64,000 bases of DNA from Streptomyces sp. ITFR-21 (GCF_031844685.1 NZ_CP134605.1:1087501-1151500), one strand, 5' to 3'; shown: positions 8,749-18,056, counted from the first letter of the stretch. Numbers and translations are program-made. The notes: generated from the sequence alone by a model not told the origin.

Positions 8749-9895
8749 CGGGCACCTCCAACTCGACGACGGTGCCCGCGCCGGGCTCCGAGCGGACGGT
8801 CAGCCGGCCGCCGACGCCGTCGGCGCGGTCCCGCATGGAGACCAGGCCGAGGTGGCGGCCGGCCCGGCGGACGGCGGACGGGTCGAAGCCGCGGCCGTCG
8901 TCGAGGATCCGCAGCCGGGCCCCCTTGCCGCGGCCGTCGAGCGTGACGGCGACGGTCGCGGCGCGGGCGTGCCGCAGCGCGTTGTGCAGGGCCTCCTGGG
9001 CGACCCGTAGCAGGGCCTCCTCCTGGGCGGCGGGCAGCGCGCGGACGCCGGCCGCACGGAAGGTGACGTGCGCGGTGTGCGCCCGGTCCAGGACGCGGAC
9101 CTCGGTACGCAGGGTGGCGATCAGGCCGTCCTCGTCCAGTCCTGCCGGGCGCAGCTCCACCACCACCGACCGCAGCTCGTCGGCGGCCTCGGCGGCGAGC
9201 GCGGCCACCTGCCTGAGCTCGTTCTTGGCGCGGGCCGGGTCGGTGTCGACCAGGGCGGCGGCGGCCTGGGCGGTGAGCCGCAGCGAGAACAGCTTCTGGG
9301 AGACCGCGTCGTGCAGCTCGTGGGCGATCCTGGCCCGCTCCCCCACCAGGGTCAGCTCCCGGCTGTGCTCGTAGAGCCGGGCGTTGGTGAGGGCGATGGC
9401 GGCGTGGTCGGCGAGGATGCGCAGCAGGTCCTCGTCGTCCTGGGTGAAGCCGCCGCGGGCGGTGCCGGGGCCGGCGGGGCAGGTCTTGTTGGCGAGGAAG
9501 ACGGCGCCGAGGATCTCGTCCTCGTCCAGGATCGGCATGCCGATGAAGTCCTTCATCTCCGGGTGGGCGGCCGGCCAGCCGGCGAAGCTCTCGAAGGCGC
9601 GGACGTCGGTGAGGCGCTGCGGCGCGGCCTCGTGCAGCATCGCGGCCAGTACGCCGTGCTGGCGGGGCAGCGGGCCGATGGCCTTCCACTGCTCCTCGCC
9701 GACGCCGTCCACCACGAACTGGGCGAAGCCGCCGTGGTCGTCCGGCACGCCGAGGGCGGCGTACTCGGCGCCGAGCAGGTCGCGGGCCGAGGCGACGATG
9801 GTCTGGAGCACCTCGCGCACCTCCAGCCTGCGGTTCATCGCCAGCAGCGCGGCGCTGACCACCTCGATTCCGCCCCTGGGCGTGCGGCTGGACAC
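8741..9895 (-). CDS. GAF-domain sensor histidine kinase (NarL/LiaS type)
   Basis: 384-residue cytoplasmic kinase. A GAF sensor domain spans about residues 20-175 (LGAEYAALGVPDDHGGFAQF, GVLAAMLHE, FIGMPILDEDEILGAVFLAN). A HisKA_3 dimerisation domain follows, with the phosphoacceptor His in RIAHELHDAVSQKLFSLRL. The HATPase domain has QEALHNALRHA (N-box) and DDGRGFD (G-box). No membrane segment, so it senses an internal signal. The GTG at 9895 begins just before the conserved region and has a weak GGTGGG upstream; the frame continues 258 bp further but with unlike composition. Start uncertain, identity firm. Confidence 0.9.
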   Translation of the reverse strand: MSSRTPRGGIEVVSAALLAMNRRLEVREVLQTIVASARDLLGAEYAALGVPDDHGGFAQFVVDGVGEEQWKAIGPLPRQHGVLAAMLHEAAPQRLTDVRAFESFAGWPAAHPEMKDFIGMPILDEDEILGAVFLANKTCPAGPGTARGGFTQDDEDLLRILADHAAIALTNARLYEHSRELTLVGERARIAHELHDAVSQKLFSLRLTAQAAAALVDTDPARAKNELRQVAALAAEAADELRSVVVELRPAGLDEDGLIATLRTEVRVLDRAHTAHVTFRAAGVRALPAAQEEALLRVAQEALHNALRHARAATVAVTLDGRGKGARLRILDDGRGFDPSAVRRAGRHLGLVSMRDRADGVGGRLTVRSEPGAGTVVELEVPGG

Positions 9896-10342
9896 ACACC
9901 CACCGTACCGGCGCGGGTGACCGCCGGTACGCGGCCGGCGGACGGACCGTGCTCGTTCGTACGTCCTAGGCCGCGGGGCCGGTGGCGCCCGGTCCCGCGG
10001 CGGAGTTCGGAGGCGGGGGTCCGGCGCCACCGGACCCCCGCCGGACCCCCGCCGCACCGCCGCCGCACCGCCGCCGCACCGTCCGTAAAGGTCACATAAA
10101 GCGGCACCCCGATCACCACCGGCAATCGACCCGGCGGCGGGGTGTGACCTCACCTATAGGACGTGCGTCACATACTAGGCGGCTTAGTGGATTCGGTCCG
10201 CAGCAGGACAACGGAAAAACGGCGCACCGCGATACCGGTCGGCCGCGGCACTACGAATTCAATTCGTAGCGGGGTTCGTTGACCCCCGATTTAGGAGCCT
10301 CTAAGAATTCTGAGGTCCCGCAATCGGAAGAGGTAATCCCGC
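9896..10342. promoter_or_regulatory. Divergent control region between kinase and transglycosylase genes
   Basis: 447 bp without a gene. It includes GC-rich direct repeats at 10020-10080 (three near copies of GCCGCACCGCC), two copies of GTCACATA-like sequence (10091 and 10167) and an A/T-richer leader from about 10250 that contains a perfect palindrome. The transglycosylase ribosome site GGAAGAGG is at 10326-10333. No convincing promoter hexamers could be fixed. Confidence 0.45.
10251..10269. repeat. Perfect 19-nt palindrome in transglycosylase leader
   Basis: CTACGAATTCAATTCGTAG: two perfect 9-nt arms around a single C. It is unusually A/T-rich for this DNA and ends 73 nt before the ATG at 10343. 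It could be a dimeric-regulator operator or, if transcribed, an RNA hairpin. A further small inverted repeat (CGGGG ... CCCCG) follows at once, so the leader is structured. Confidence 0.7.
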
Positions 10343-11212
10343 ATGCAGCTCCCCACGATCCCGAAGTTCGGCCGACTGTCCAAGAAGCACAAGATCACGG
10401 CGGCCGGTGCCGCCGCCGCGGCGGCTGTTGTCCTGACGGTTACCGGTCTCCAGGTGACCGGTGGGTCCGCGTCGGCCGCCGGTGACCCGACCGGGTTCGC
10501 CGTCTCCGCCGGCGACCAGGTGAAGAGCCTGGACGCGAAGACCGGTCCGGCGTCCGAGCACACGGCCGCCGACCGGGCGGCCGCGCAGAAGAAGGCCGCC
10601 GCCGACCGGGCGGCCGCGAAGAAGGCGGCGGCCCAGGCGGCCGAGGCGAAGAAGCACGCCGCGGCCGCGAAGAAGGCGGCCGCGAAGAGGGCAACCGCCG
10701 AGGCCGCCGCGAAGAAGAAGGCGGCGGCCGACGCCGCGGCCAGGAAAAAGGCCGCCGCCGCGGCGGCCGAGCGGGCCCGGGAGCGCGCGGCCGCCAACCG
10801 GTCGGAGCAGCGCGCGGCCGTCAAGGCCGCGCCTGCGGCCAAGGCGCCGGTCAGGGCCGCCGTACCCGCGGCTCCCGCCCCGGTCACCTACACCGACGAC
10901 CTGGACGGCTGGATCAAGCACTCGCTGGCCATCATGCACGAGAAGGGTATTCCGGGCAGCTACGACGGTATTTACCGGAACATCATCCGTGAGTCGAGCG
11001 GGAACCCGAACGCGATCAACCTGTGGGACTCCAACGCCGCCGCCGGTATTCCCTCCAAGGGCCTGCTTCAGGTGATCGACCCGACCTTCCAGACGTATCA
11101 CGTCGACGGTACGTCGTGGAACATCTACGACCCGGTCGCCAACATCACCGCCGCGTGCAACTACGCGTTCCACGTGTACGGCTCGATGGACAACGTGAAC
11201 TCCGCCTACTGA
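10343..11212 (+). CDS. Secreted transglycosylase SLT-domain protein
   Basis: 289-residue cell-wall lytic enzyme predicted to cleave peptidoglycan glycan strands. An N-terminal hydrophobic segment (about 20-45, ending ASA) is a signal peptide or anchor. Residues about 70-165 are a long Ala/Lys/Arg helix (AAAKKAAAKRA-type repeats), a likely wall-spanning coiled coil. The C-terminal 110 residues are the SLT fold: IIRESSGNPNAINLWDSNAA with the catalytic Glu, then IPSKGLLQVIDPTFQTY and NITAACNYAF. GGAAGAGG lies 9 nt before the ATG. It ends at a very strong terminator. Confidence 0.93.
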   Translation: MQLPTIPKFGRLSKKHKITAAGAAAAAAVVLTVTGLQVTGGSASAAGDPTGFAVSAGDQVKSLDAKTGPASEHTAADRAAAQKKAAADRAAAKKAAAQAAEAKKHAAAAKKAAAKRATAEAAAKKKAAADAAARKKAAAAAAERARERAAANRSEQRAAVKAAPAAKAPVRAAVPAAPAPVTYTDDLDGWIKHSLAIMHEKGIPGSYDGIYRNIIRESSGNPNAINLWDSNAAAGIPSKGLLQVIDPTFQTYHVDGTSWNIYDPVANITAACNYAFHVYGSMDNVNSAY

Positions 11213-11264
11213 CCTGACCGACAGTCTCCCCGGCTATTCGGGAACGTCCAAGCACGCGCAAGAA

Positions 11265-11300
11265 AAAGGGCGGTGGGACCGACAGGTCCCACCGCCCTTT
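11265..11300. terminator. Strong bidirectional terminator
   Basis: A perfect 16-bp stem (11265-11280 with 11285-11300, AAAGGGCGGTGGGACC arm) and a GACA tetraloop. It is flanked by A-rich sequence on the left, giving a U-run for minus-strand transcripts, and TTT on the right arm end. It sits between two convergent genes and should serve both. Confidence 0.92.
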
Positions 11301-11325
11301 CGCATGGCCCGCGTTGCGGTCCGGG

Positions 11326-13887
11326 CTACTTCCGCATGACTTCCGGCTCGTGCCGGCGCAGCAGCCGCGACACGATGAAGCCGAAGACGACGCCCAGCCC
11401 GATCAGCACCGCCATGTCCAGCGTCCAGGCGTGCGCGGTGTGCGCCCACAGCGGGTCGGGGTTGTCGGGGTCCCAGGGCATGACCACGTTGAGGTTCGCC
11501 GTGGAGCAGAGCGCGGCGGTCGCCCAGCGGGAGGGCATCAGCCAGGCGAACTGCTCGACGCCCGGCGAGCCGTAGAGCTGGAAGAGCACGCCGGTGAACA
11601 CCACTTGGATGATGGCGAACATGACCAGCAGCGGCATGGTCTTCTCGGCGGTCTTCACCAGCGAGGAGATGATCAGGCCGAACATCATCGAGGTGAAGCC
11701 GAGTCCGATGACCGCCAGCGCCATCTCGATCGCGGGCTGGCCCGGCACGATGACGCCCTCGTCGGGCAGCCGGCGCGGGGTGAAGCCGATCCCGCAGATG
11801 ACCACGCCCTGCAGCGAGGTGATCAGGCCGAGCACGATGACCTTGGACATCAGATACGCCGAGCGCGACAGGCCGGTGGCCCGCTCCCGCTCGTAGATGA
11901 CCCGCTCCTTGATCAGCTCGCGGACCGAGTTGGCCGCTCCGGAGAAGCAGGCGCCGACCGCGAGGATCAGCATGACGGTGCCGACGTCCTTGTTGATCCC
12001 GTTGTCCTTGGCCGGGCCGGGGCCCATTCCGCTGGCGGCCGGGATGACGATGCTGACCAGGCCGAGCACCGCGGGCAGGATGAACATCAGCGCGATGAAG
12101 CCGCGGTCGGAGGCGATCACCGACAGGTAGCGGCGGATCAGGGTGGCCAGCTGCGCGAACCAGCCGGTGGGCTTGGGCGGCCTGGCGGCCTCGTGCGGGA
12201 TGACCGGGGCGGCCTGCGGGTCGGCGACGTCGAGTTCGGCCGCGTACAGCTGGTAGTGCTGCGAGCCGTGCCAGCGGCCGGACCAGTCGTAGTCGCGGTA
12301 GTTCTCGAAGGCGGAGAAGACGTCGGCCCAGGTCTCGTAGCCGAAGAAGGTCAGCGCCTCGTCCGGCGGGCCGAAGTAGGCCACCGAGCCGCCCGGCGCC
12401 ATCACCAGCAGCTTGTCGCACAGCCCGAGTTCGGCCACCGAGTGGGTGACCACCAGCACGGTGCGGCCGTCGTCGGCCAGGCCGCGGAGCAGCTTCATCA
12501 CATCGCGGTCCATGCCCGGGTCGAGGCCGGAGGTGGGCTCGTCCAGGAAGATCAGCGACGGTTTGGTGAGCAGTTCCAGGGCGACCGAGACGCGCTTGCG
12601 CTGGCCGCCGGACAGCGAGGTGATGCGCTTGTCCGCGTGGACGTCGAGCTTGAGTTCGCCCAGCACCTCGTTGATCCGGGCCTCGCGCTCGGCGGCGGCG
12701 GTGTCACCGGGGAAGCGGAGCTTGGCCGCGTACCGCAGGGCCGTCTTGACCTGGAGTTCCTTGTGCAGGATGTCGTCCTGCGGGACCAGGCCGATGCGCT
12801 GGCGCAGTTCGGCGAACTGCTTGTAGAGGTCGCGGTTGTCGTACAGCACCGAGCCCTCGTCGGCGGGCCGGTAGCCGGTCAGCGCGCGCAGCAGGGTGGA
12901 CTTGCCGGAGCCGGACGGGCCGATCACCCCGATCAGCGACTTCTCGGGCACCCCGAAGGAGACGTCCTTGAGGATCTTCTTGGTGGTCCTGCCGTGCGGC
13001 ACGGTCACCGACAGCCGGCGGGCGGAGAAGGAGACCTCGCCGGTGTCGACGAACTCCTCGAGCCGGTCGCCGACCAGTCGGAAGGTGGAGTGGCCGACGC
13101 CGACGATGTCGTTGGGGCCGAGCAGGTGGCGCTGGACCGACTGGCCGTTGACGTAGGTGCCGTTGTGGCTGCCGAGGTCGACGATCTCGTAGCGGCCGTC
13201 CGGGTGCGCCCGGAACTCGGCGTGGTAGCGCGAGACCTGAAGGTCGGAGACGACCAGTTCGTTCTCCAGCGCGCGGCCGATCCGCATCACCCGGCCGAGG
13301 GCGAGCTGGTGGAACGTCGTCGGGTTGCGGACGTTGAAGCCGGTGCCGCCGCCGGCCGGCGCCTGCAGGTGCGGGTGGGCCTGCGGTGTCGGGGGCTGGG
13401 CCGGTCCGCCCCAACCGCCGTGCTGCTGCGGGACCTGGGCGGACGGCGCGTCCCAGCCGCCGGCCGCCGCGGGCTGCTGCCGCGCCGGGGCGGGTGGCTG
13501 CCGGTGGAGCTGCTGCGCGGGTCCGGCCGCCGCGCCCGCGACGGCTCCGGCGGCCGCCTGCGGTACGGCGGCCTGCGGCGCCGCCGCGCCGCGGAACTCC
13601 AGCCGCGGTCCGTCGGTGGCGTTGCCGAGGTGAACGGCCGAGCCCGGTCCCACCTCCGTCTGCTGGACGCGCTGCCCCTGCGCGAAGGTGCCGTTGGTGC
13701 TGCCGAGGTCCTCGATCAGCCAACTCCGCTCGCCGCGGCGGACGGTGGCGTGCCGCCAGGACACCCGCGCGTCGTCGAGGACCACGTCCGCCTGCGGGTC
13801 GCGCCCAAGGCTGTACGACCGGGACGCGTCGAGCGTCCAGGTTCTTCCGTTCAATGCGAGTACGAGTTCAGGCACCCCAAGCCCCAT
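11326..13887 (-). CDS. FHA-FHA-ABC transporter (ABC ATPase plus ABC-2 permease in one chain)
   Basis: 853 residues. Two phosphothreonine-binding FHA domains (about 22-98, with SWRHA and GSTNGTF; about 195-285, with RYHAE and GSHNGTYVNG) are joined by an Ala/Gln/Pro linker. An ABC ATPase follows (Walker A GPSGSGKST, signature LSGGQRKRVS, Walker B FLDEPTSGLDP), then an ABC-2 permease with six membrane segments from about residue 590. The layout matches mycobacterial Rv1747, which is controlled by Ser/Thr kinase phosphorylation. Substrate unknown; export of a lipid-linked cell-wall component is an inference from that relative. Divergent from the streptophobe gene. Confidence 0.93.
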   Translation of the reverse strand: MGLGVPELVLALNGRTWTLDASRSYSLGRDPQADVVLDDARVSWRHATVRRGERSWLIEDLGSTNGTFAQGQRVQQTEVGPGSAVHLGNATDGPRLEFRGAAAPQAAVPQAAAGAVAGAAAGPAQQLHRQPPAPARQQPAAAGGWDAPSAQVPQQHGGWGGPAQPPTPQAHPHLQAPAGGGTGFNVRNPTTFHQLALGRVMRIGRALENELVVSDLQVSRYHAEFRAHPDGRYEIVDLGSHNGTYVNGQSVQRHLLGPNDIVGVGHSTFRLVGDRLEEFVDTGEVSFSARRLSVTVPHGRTTKKILKDVSFGVPEKSLIGVIGPSGSGKSTLLRALTGYRPADEGSVLYDNRDLYKQFAELRQRIGLVPQDDILHKELQVKTALRYAAKLRFPGDTAAAEREARINEVLGELKLDVHADKRITSLSGGQRKRVSVALELLTKPSLIFLDEPTSGLDPGMDRDVMKLLRGLADDGRTVLVVTHSVAELGLCDKLLVMAPGGSVAYFGPPDEALTFFGYETWADVFSAFENYRDYDWSGRWHGSQHYQLYAAELDVADPQAAPVIPHEAARPPKPTGWFAQLATLIRRYLSVIASDRGFIALMFILPAVLGLVSIVIPAASGMGPGPAKDNGINKDVGTVMLILAVGACFSGAANSVRELIKERVIYERERATGLSRSAYLMSKVIVLGLITSLQGVVICGIGFTPRRLPDEGVIVPGQPAIEMALAVIGLGFTSMMFGLIISSLVKTAEKTMPLLVMFAIIQVVFTGVLFQLYGSPGVEQFAWLMPSRWATAALCSTANLNVVMPWDPDNPDPLWAHTAHAWTLDMAVLIGLGVVFGFIVSRLLRRHEPEVMRK

Positions 13888-14089
13888 GTGTTGTCCCCCG
13901 AGAAATCCCCTGTGAAGGGGAGTGTAGGGACAGCGGACAGCGGGAGGAACTCCTGCACGCCCCGGTCTGGTAACAGAAAGCCGTCACTTGTACGGGTTCG
14001 GTCCCAGCGCGTTGACGACCCGCGCCGCGCGCCCCGAGAGTTGGGCACACTTGCGGGCGTTGGGGGACGAGGACCTCGGGGGTCTACGG

Positions 14090-15709
14090 ATGAGTGCACG
14101 GAGTACGCCCTGGGCCGGAGTGCTGTTCAGCTCTCTGGCCGCGGTGAGTTGGGCGTTCGCGGCGATGGCGGGCGTGGCCGCGCTGGGGCTTCACCTGCTC
14201 GGCGCGGACGCGTCGGCCTCGCTGGGGCCGATGACGGCGGCGGTCGTCGCGATGGCGGTCGGCGGGAAGGTGCGGCCGACCGGTGACATCGGCGTGTTCG
14301 GGCTGACCGGGTCGCAGACGCAGGCCGCGATCGGCATCACGCCGCTCGGGGTGAGCCTGGTGGGGGCGCTGTTCCTGGTCTGGGTGTTCCTGCGGTCACT
14401 GCGCCGGGCGGGGCCGCTCGTCACGCCGGCCGAACTGGCCGCGCGGGTCGCGACGACGGCGGCGCTGTTTCTGGCGCTGGTCGGCGGGCTGGCGTGGGCC
14501 GGGCAGGACACGGTGGCCATCGACGCGGGCTCGGTCGGGCCGTCCAGCGGGACCGCCGGCGATCTGCTGGGCGGGCTGCCCGGGATCGGGGACATCGGCG
14601 GCGGTCTGACCGACGGGTTGCAGGACATCGTCAAGGCCGACACCTCGGTGAAGTTCCACGTGGAGACCGGGCGGTCGCTGCTCGGGGCGCTGGTGTGGGT
14701 GCTGGTGGTGCTGCTGATCGCGCTCCTGGCGTCCCGCCGGACACCGCTGCCGGCCGGGTGGCAGGCGCTGCACCGGGTGGTGCGGCCGGCCGTGTCGGCG
14801 ATCACCGCGGTGCTGCTGACGGCGGTGCTCGCCGGGTTCGCGGCGGCGGTGTTCGCGGCGGCGACCGGGGATCAGCCGGGTCGGATCATGGGCGCGGCAC
14901 TGCTGGGTACGCCCAACGGGGTGTGGCTCGCGGTGCCACTGGGGCTGTTCGTACCGTGGAAGGGGACGGCGTCCGGGCCGCTGGCCTCGCTGCTGCCCGA
15001 CCCGGTGGGGCGCTTCGTGGCCGGGCACGGCGGGGCCACCATCACGCCGGGCGCGCTCGCCGACCTCGACGGCCGGGTGTGGCTGCTGCCGCTCGCCGCC
15101 GCGTTGATGATGCTGCTGGCCGGGGCGCTGACCGCGACCCGTACGCCGCCGGAGGCCACCCGGGGCCGCTTCGTGGCCGCGTGCGCGCTACGGCTCGGGG
15201 TCGCCACGGCGCTGGCGCTGCCGCTCCTGGTCGGGCTCACCGGCGTCACGGTGAACGCCAACCTGTCCGTGTTCGGCTTCGACGCGGTCGGGGCGGGCAT
15301 CGACCTGCGGGGCAACGCCACGCTGGCCTTCCTGCTGGGCGCGCTCTGGGGCGCCGCGGCCGGCGCGGCGGGGGCGTTCCTGGCCCTGGCCACCGGTGCG
15401 GCCGGCCGCAGGCCGGCCGCCCTCGCGGTCCCGGGCCCCGCGCCGGTCCCCGCGGACACCCCGCCGAGTCCGGCCGGCCCGCCCGGCCCGGCTCCCCGGC
15501 CCGCTCCGCCCGCTCCGCCCGGCCCGGTGGCCGACGACGCCGGCCGTACGTATCCGGCCCTCGCCTACCGGCCCGGTCCCTACCAGCCGAGCACGCCCTA
15601 CCGCCCGGACCAGGGGCCGAACCCCTACCAGGAGCCCCATCCGTACGCCGACCCCTCCCCCGCCAAGGACAAGGAGTGGCCGCCCCCGCCGCCGCGTCCG
15701 CCGTCCTGA
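14090..15709 (+). CDS. Streptophobe-family multi-pass membrane protein
   Basis: 539 residues with about ten hydrophobic segments, then a Pro-rich cytoplasmic tail (from about residue 440) with repeated YRPGPYQ/YRPDQG-like motifs. This resembles the family annotated as streptophobe, known only as a hydrophobic Streptomyces protein. The ATG at 14090 (MSARSTPWAGVLFSSL) follows a G-rich stretch and begins just before the first membrane segment; a TTG at 13988 would add 34 residues without support. Divergent from the FHA-ABC gene over about 200 bp. Function unknown. Confidence 0.8.
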   Translation: MSARSTPWAGVLFSSLAAVSWAFAAMAGVAALGLHLLGADASASLGPMTAAVVAMAVGGKVRPTGDIGVFGLTGSQTQAAIGITPLGVSLVGALFLVWVFLRSLRRAGPLVTPAELAARVATTAALFLALVGGLAWAGQDTVAIDAGSVGPSSGTAGDLLGGLPGIGDIGGGLTDGLQDIVKADTSVKFHVETGRSLLGALVWVLVVLLIALLASRRTPLPAGWQALHRVVRPAVSAITAVLLTAVLAGFAAAVFAAATGDQPGRIMGAALLGTPNGVWLAVPLGLFVPWKGTASGPLASLLPDPVGRFVAGHGGATITPGALADLDGRVWLLPLAAALMMLLAGALTATRTPPEATRGRFVAACALRLGVATALALPLLVGLTGVTVNANLSVFGFDAVGAGIDLRGNATLAFLLGALWGAAAGAAGAFLALATGAAGRRPAALAVPGPAPVPADTPPSPAGPPGPAPRPAPPAPPGPVADDAGRTYPALAYRPGPYQPSTPYRPDQGPNPYQEPHPYADPSPAKDKEWPPPPPRPPS

Positions 15710-15921
15710 CCCGGCGCCCCCGGGCCGGGCTCCCGGCCTCCCGTGGCGGCCGGCTCCGCCCGGCGCGACGGCACCCGCCCCGCGCCCAGCGCGCGGGCGG
15801 GCCGCCTCGGCCCCGGCCGCCGCGCCGCTGGCGGGACGGCCCGGGACAAGGTGGCGGGGGCTGTCCGCAGGGCGGGACGGGTGGTTCGGGTGATCGGTTC
15901 GGCGGATACCGTGGACGCACC

Positions 15922-17163
15922 ATGGATGACGCCTCGCAGAGCCCCGCAAGCGTGCCGCCCGCGGCCACGCCGACCCTGCTGGTCAAGATCTTCGGCAGGG
16001 ACAGACCCGGCATCACCGCCGGGCTTTTCGACACGCTCGCCGGCTACGGCGTGGACGTGGTGGACATCGAGCAGGTCGTGACGCGGGGCCGGATGGTGCT
16101 GTGCGCCCTGGTGACCGCGCCGACCGCCCGGGGGGCGGAGGGTGAGCTGCGGGCCACCGTGCACACCTGGGCGGAGACCTCGCGGATGCAGGCCGAGATC
16201 ATCTCGGGCACCGGCGACAACCGCCCGCGCGGTGAGGGCCGCAGCCATGTGACCGTGCTGGGCAGCCCGCTGACCGCCGAGGCCACGGCGGCCATAACCG
16301 CGCTGATCACCGGCGCCGGCGGCAACATCGACCGGATCTTCCGGCTGGCGAAGTACCCGGTGACCGCGGTGGAGTTCGCGGTGTCGGGCGCCGAGCCCGC
16401 CCGGCTGCGGTCCGCGCTGTCCCCGGAGGCGTCGGCCCGCGGTGTGGACGTCGCGGTGGTGCCGGCCGGGCTCCAGCGCCGGGCGCAGCGCCTGGTGGTG
16501 ATGGACGTCGACTCCACACTGATCCAGGACGAGGTGATCGAGCTGTTCGCGGCGCACGCCGGGTGCGAGGCGGAGGTCGCCGAGGTGACGGCCGCGGCGA
16601 TGCGCGGCGAGATGGACTTCGAGCAGTCGCTGCACGCCCGGGTGGCGCTGCTGGCCGGCCTGGACGTCTCGGTGGTGGACAAGGTCCGCGCCGAGGTGCG
16701 GCTGACGCCGGGCGCGCGCACCCTGGTCCGCACCCTCAAGCGTCTCGGCTACCAGGTGGGCATCGTCTCGGGCGGTTTCACCCAGGTCACCGAGGACCTC
16801 CAGGAGCGGCTGGGCCTGGACTTCGCCGCCGCCAACACCCTGGAGGTGGCCGACGGGCGGCTCACCGGCCGGGTGACCGGCCCGATCGTGGACCGGGCCG
16901 GCAAGGCGCGGCTGCTGCGTGCCTTCGCCGAGCAGGCCGGGGTGCCGCTGAGCCAGACGGTGGCGGTCGGCGACGGCGCCAACGACCTGGACATGCTGAA
17001 CGCGGCCGGACTCGGCGTCGCCTTCAACGCCAAGCCCCTGGTCCGCCAGGCGGCGGACACCGCGGTGAACGTACCCTTCCTCGACACGGTGCTGTATTTG
17101 CTGGGCATCACCCGGGAGGAGATCGAGGCCGCCGACGAGACGGACGGACTCGTCACCGGCTGA
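15922..17163 (+). CDS. serB: Phosphoserine phosphatase SerB with N-terminal ACT domains
   Basis: 413 residues. Last step of serine synthesis: hydrolysis of phosphoserine. Two ACT-like regulatory domains occupy about residues 18-180 (LLVKIFGRDRPGITAGLFDT is the first). The HAD phosphatase domain starts with MDVDSTLIQDE (nucleophile Asp195), continues with GIVSGGFTQVT (motif II) and ends with VAVGDGANDLDML (motif IV). No Shine-Dalgarno precedes the ATG; a GGATACCGT sequence 11-19 nt upstream could be a -10 element, so the message may be leaderless or nearly so. A strong match to the actinobacterial long SerB form. Confidence 0.95.
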   Translation: MDDASQSPASVPPAATPTLLVKIFGRDRPGITAGLFDTLAGYGVDVVDIEQVVTRGRMVLCALVTAPTARGAEGELRATVHTWAETSRMQAEIISGTGDNRPRGEGRSHVTVLGSPLTAEATAAITALITGAGGNIDRIFRLAKYPVTAVEFAVSGAEPARLRSALSPEASARGVDVAVVPAGLQRRAQRLVVMDVDSTLIQDEVIELFAAHAGCEAEVAEVTAAAMRGEMDFEQSLHARVALLAGLDVSVVDKVRAEVRLTPGARTLVRTLKRLGYQVGIVSGGFTQVTEDLQERLGLDFAAANTLEVADGRLTGRVTGPIVDRAGKARLLRAFAEQAGVPLSQTVAVGDGANDLDMLNAAGLGVAFNAKPLVRQAADTAVNVPFLDTVLYLLGITREEIEAADETDGLVTG

Positions 17164-17181
17164 GCGGCCGGCGCGCCGCGG

Positions 17182-17703
17182 CTACGCCTCGTGGGGTGTC
17201 CAGAAGCCCGTCAACGTGCCGACCCCGTGCTCCGCGGCCTTCCAGGAGCCGGGGACGGCGAGGACCGCGAAGGCTGCGGTGGGGAATCCGACCCGGTTCA
17301 TCCGGGCCAGCGCGTCGCCTTCCGCGGCGCCGGCCAGCGCTTCGGCGAGGGCGTGGATGCCGGGGTTGTGGCCGACCAGCAGCAGCGAGCGGACCTCGTC
17401 GGGGGTCTCGGCGAGCAGCGCCAGCAGGTCGCCGAGGCTCGCCTCGTAGAGCCGCTCCTCGTACACCGTCCGGGGGCGGTGCGGCATCTCGTGGGCGGCG
17501 AGCTTCCACGTCTCGCGGGTGCGGGCGGCGGTGGAGCACAGGGCGAGTTCGGGGCTGATGCCGTCGTCGGTGAAGCGGCGGCCGACGGCCGGGGAGTCCA
17601 GTCGGCCGCGGTCGGCCAGCGGTCGCTCGTGGTCCGGGACCGAGGGCCAGTCGGCCTTGGCGTGCCGGAGCAGGACGAGGGTGCGGGGTGAATCGGCGCT
17701 CAT
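17182..17703 (-). CDS. SixA-like histidine phosphatase
   Basis: 173-residue protein of the histidine phosphatase (phosphoglycerate mutase-like) superfamily. The catalytic phospho-accepting His is in LVLLRHAKADWP near the start; the second His is in LLLVGHNPGIHAL. The short size and RHAK-type motif match SixA-like phosphohistidine phosphatases. It is convergent with serB, 18 bp apart. The actual substrate is unknown. Confidence 0.9.
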   Translation of the reverse strand: MSADSPRTLVLLRHAKADWPSVPDHERPLADRGRLDSPAVGRRFTDDGISPELALCSTAARTRETWKLAAHEMPHRPRTVYEERLYEASLGDLLALLAETPDEVRSLLLVGHNPGIHALAEALAGAAEGDALARMNRVGFPTAAFAVLAVPGSWKAAEHGVGTLTGFWTPHEA

Positions 17704-17801
17704 GCCCTCAGCTTTCCAGAAATCCGGCGGTCAGGCGCGGGATGGGCGGCGGCGATCGCCCCCCCGGCGGGTCCGGCTACCGGTCCGTACGAGGGCGCGG
17801 C

Positions 17802-18056
17802 TCACAGCAGCCGGCTCAGCAGATCGCCGAGGTCGGCGGCGAGCCGGGCGAGGGTGTCGGCGGTGGGCGCCGCGGCCGAGGCGTCGGCCGGGCCCGCGCT
17901 GAGCAGGGCCAGCAGCGCGGCGAAGGCCACGGCGGGCAGCGCGACCGCCCACCACGGCAGCCGGGTCTGCACCCGGACGGTGTCGCGGGGGGTGTCGGGG
18001 GCGGTGGCGGCCGGGCCGCGCCGCCGGGTGGCGAGGTACGGGAACTGCGTGGTCAC
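17802..18056 (-). CDS. Small single-pass membrane protein, conserved hypothetical
   Basis: 84 residues. A charged N-terminal 35 residues (QFPYLATRRRGP, DTVRVQTRLPWW) is followed by one membrane segment (ALPAVAFAALLALLSAG) and a helical, Leu/Ala-rich outer tail. Similar short proteins occur in Streptomyces, with no known role. Coding is supported by a plausible membrane topology and codon bias; a purely antisense artefact is less likely. Confidence 0.65.
   Translation of the reverse strand: MTTQFPYLATRRRGPAATAPDTPRDTVRVQTRLPWWAVALPAVAFAALLALLSAGPADASAAAPTADTLARLAADLGDLLSRLL

Noticed and set aside
10142..10173. CRP-type site (TGTGA ... TCACA)
   Set aside because: The half-sites are separated by about 20 nt instead of 6, so it does not fit a CRP operator.
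10140..10342. c-di-AMP (ydaO) riboswitch before the transglycosylase gene
   Set aside because: Expected because wall hydrolases often have one, but the conserved GGGG(G)AAC and GGGGUGAA-type elements are absent.
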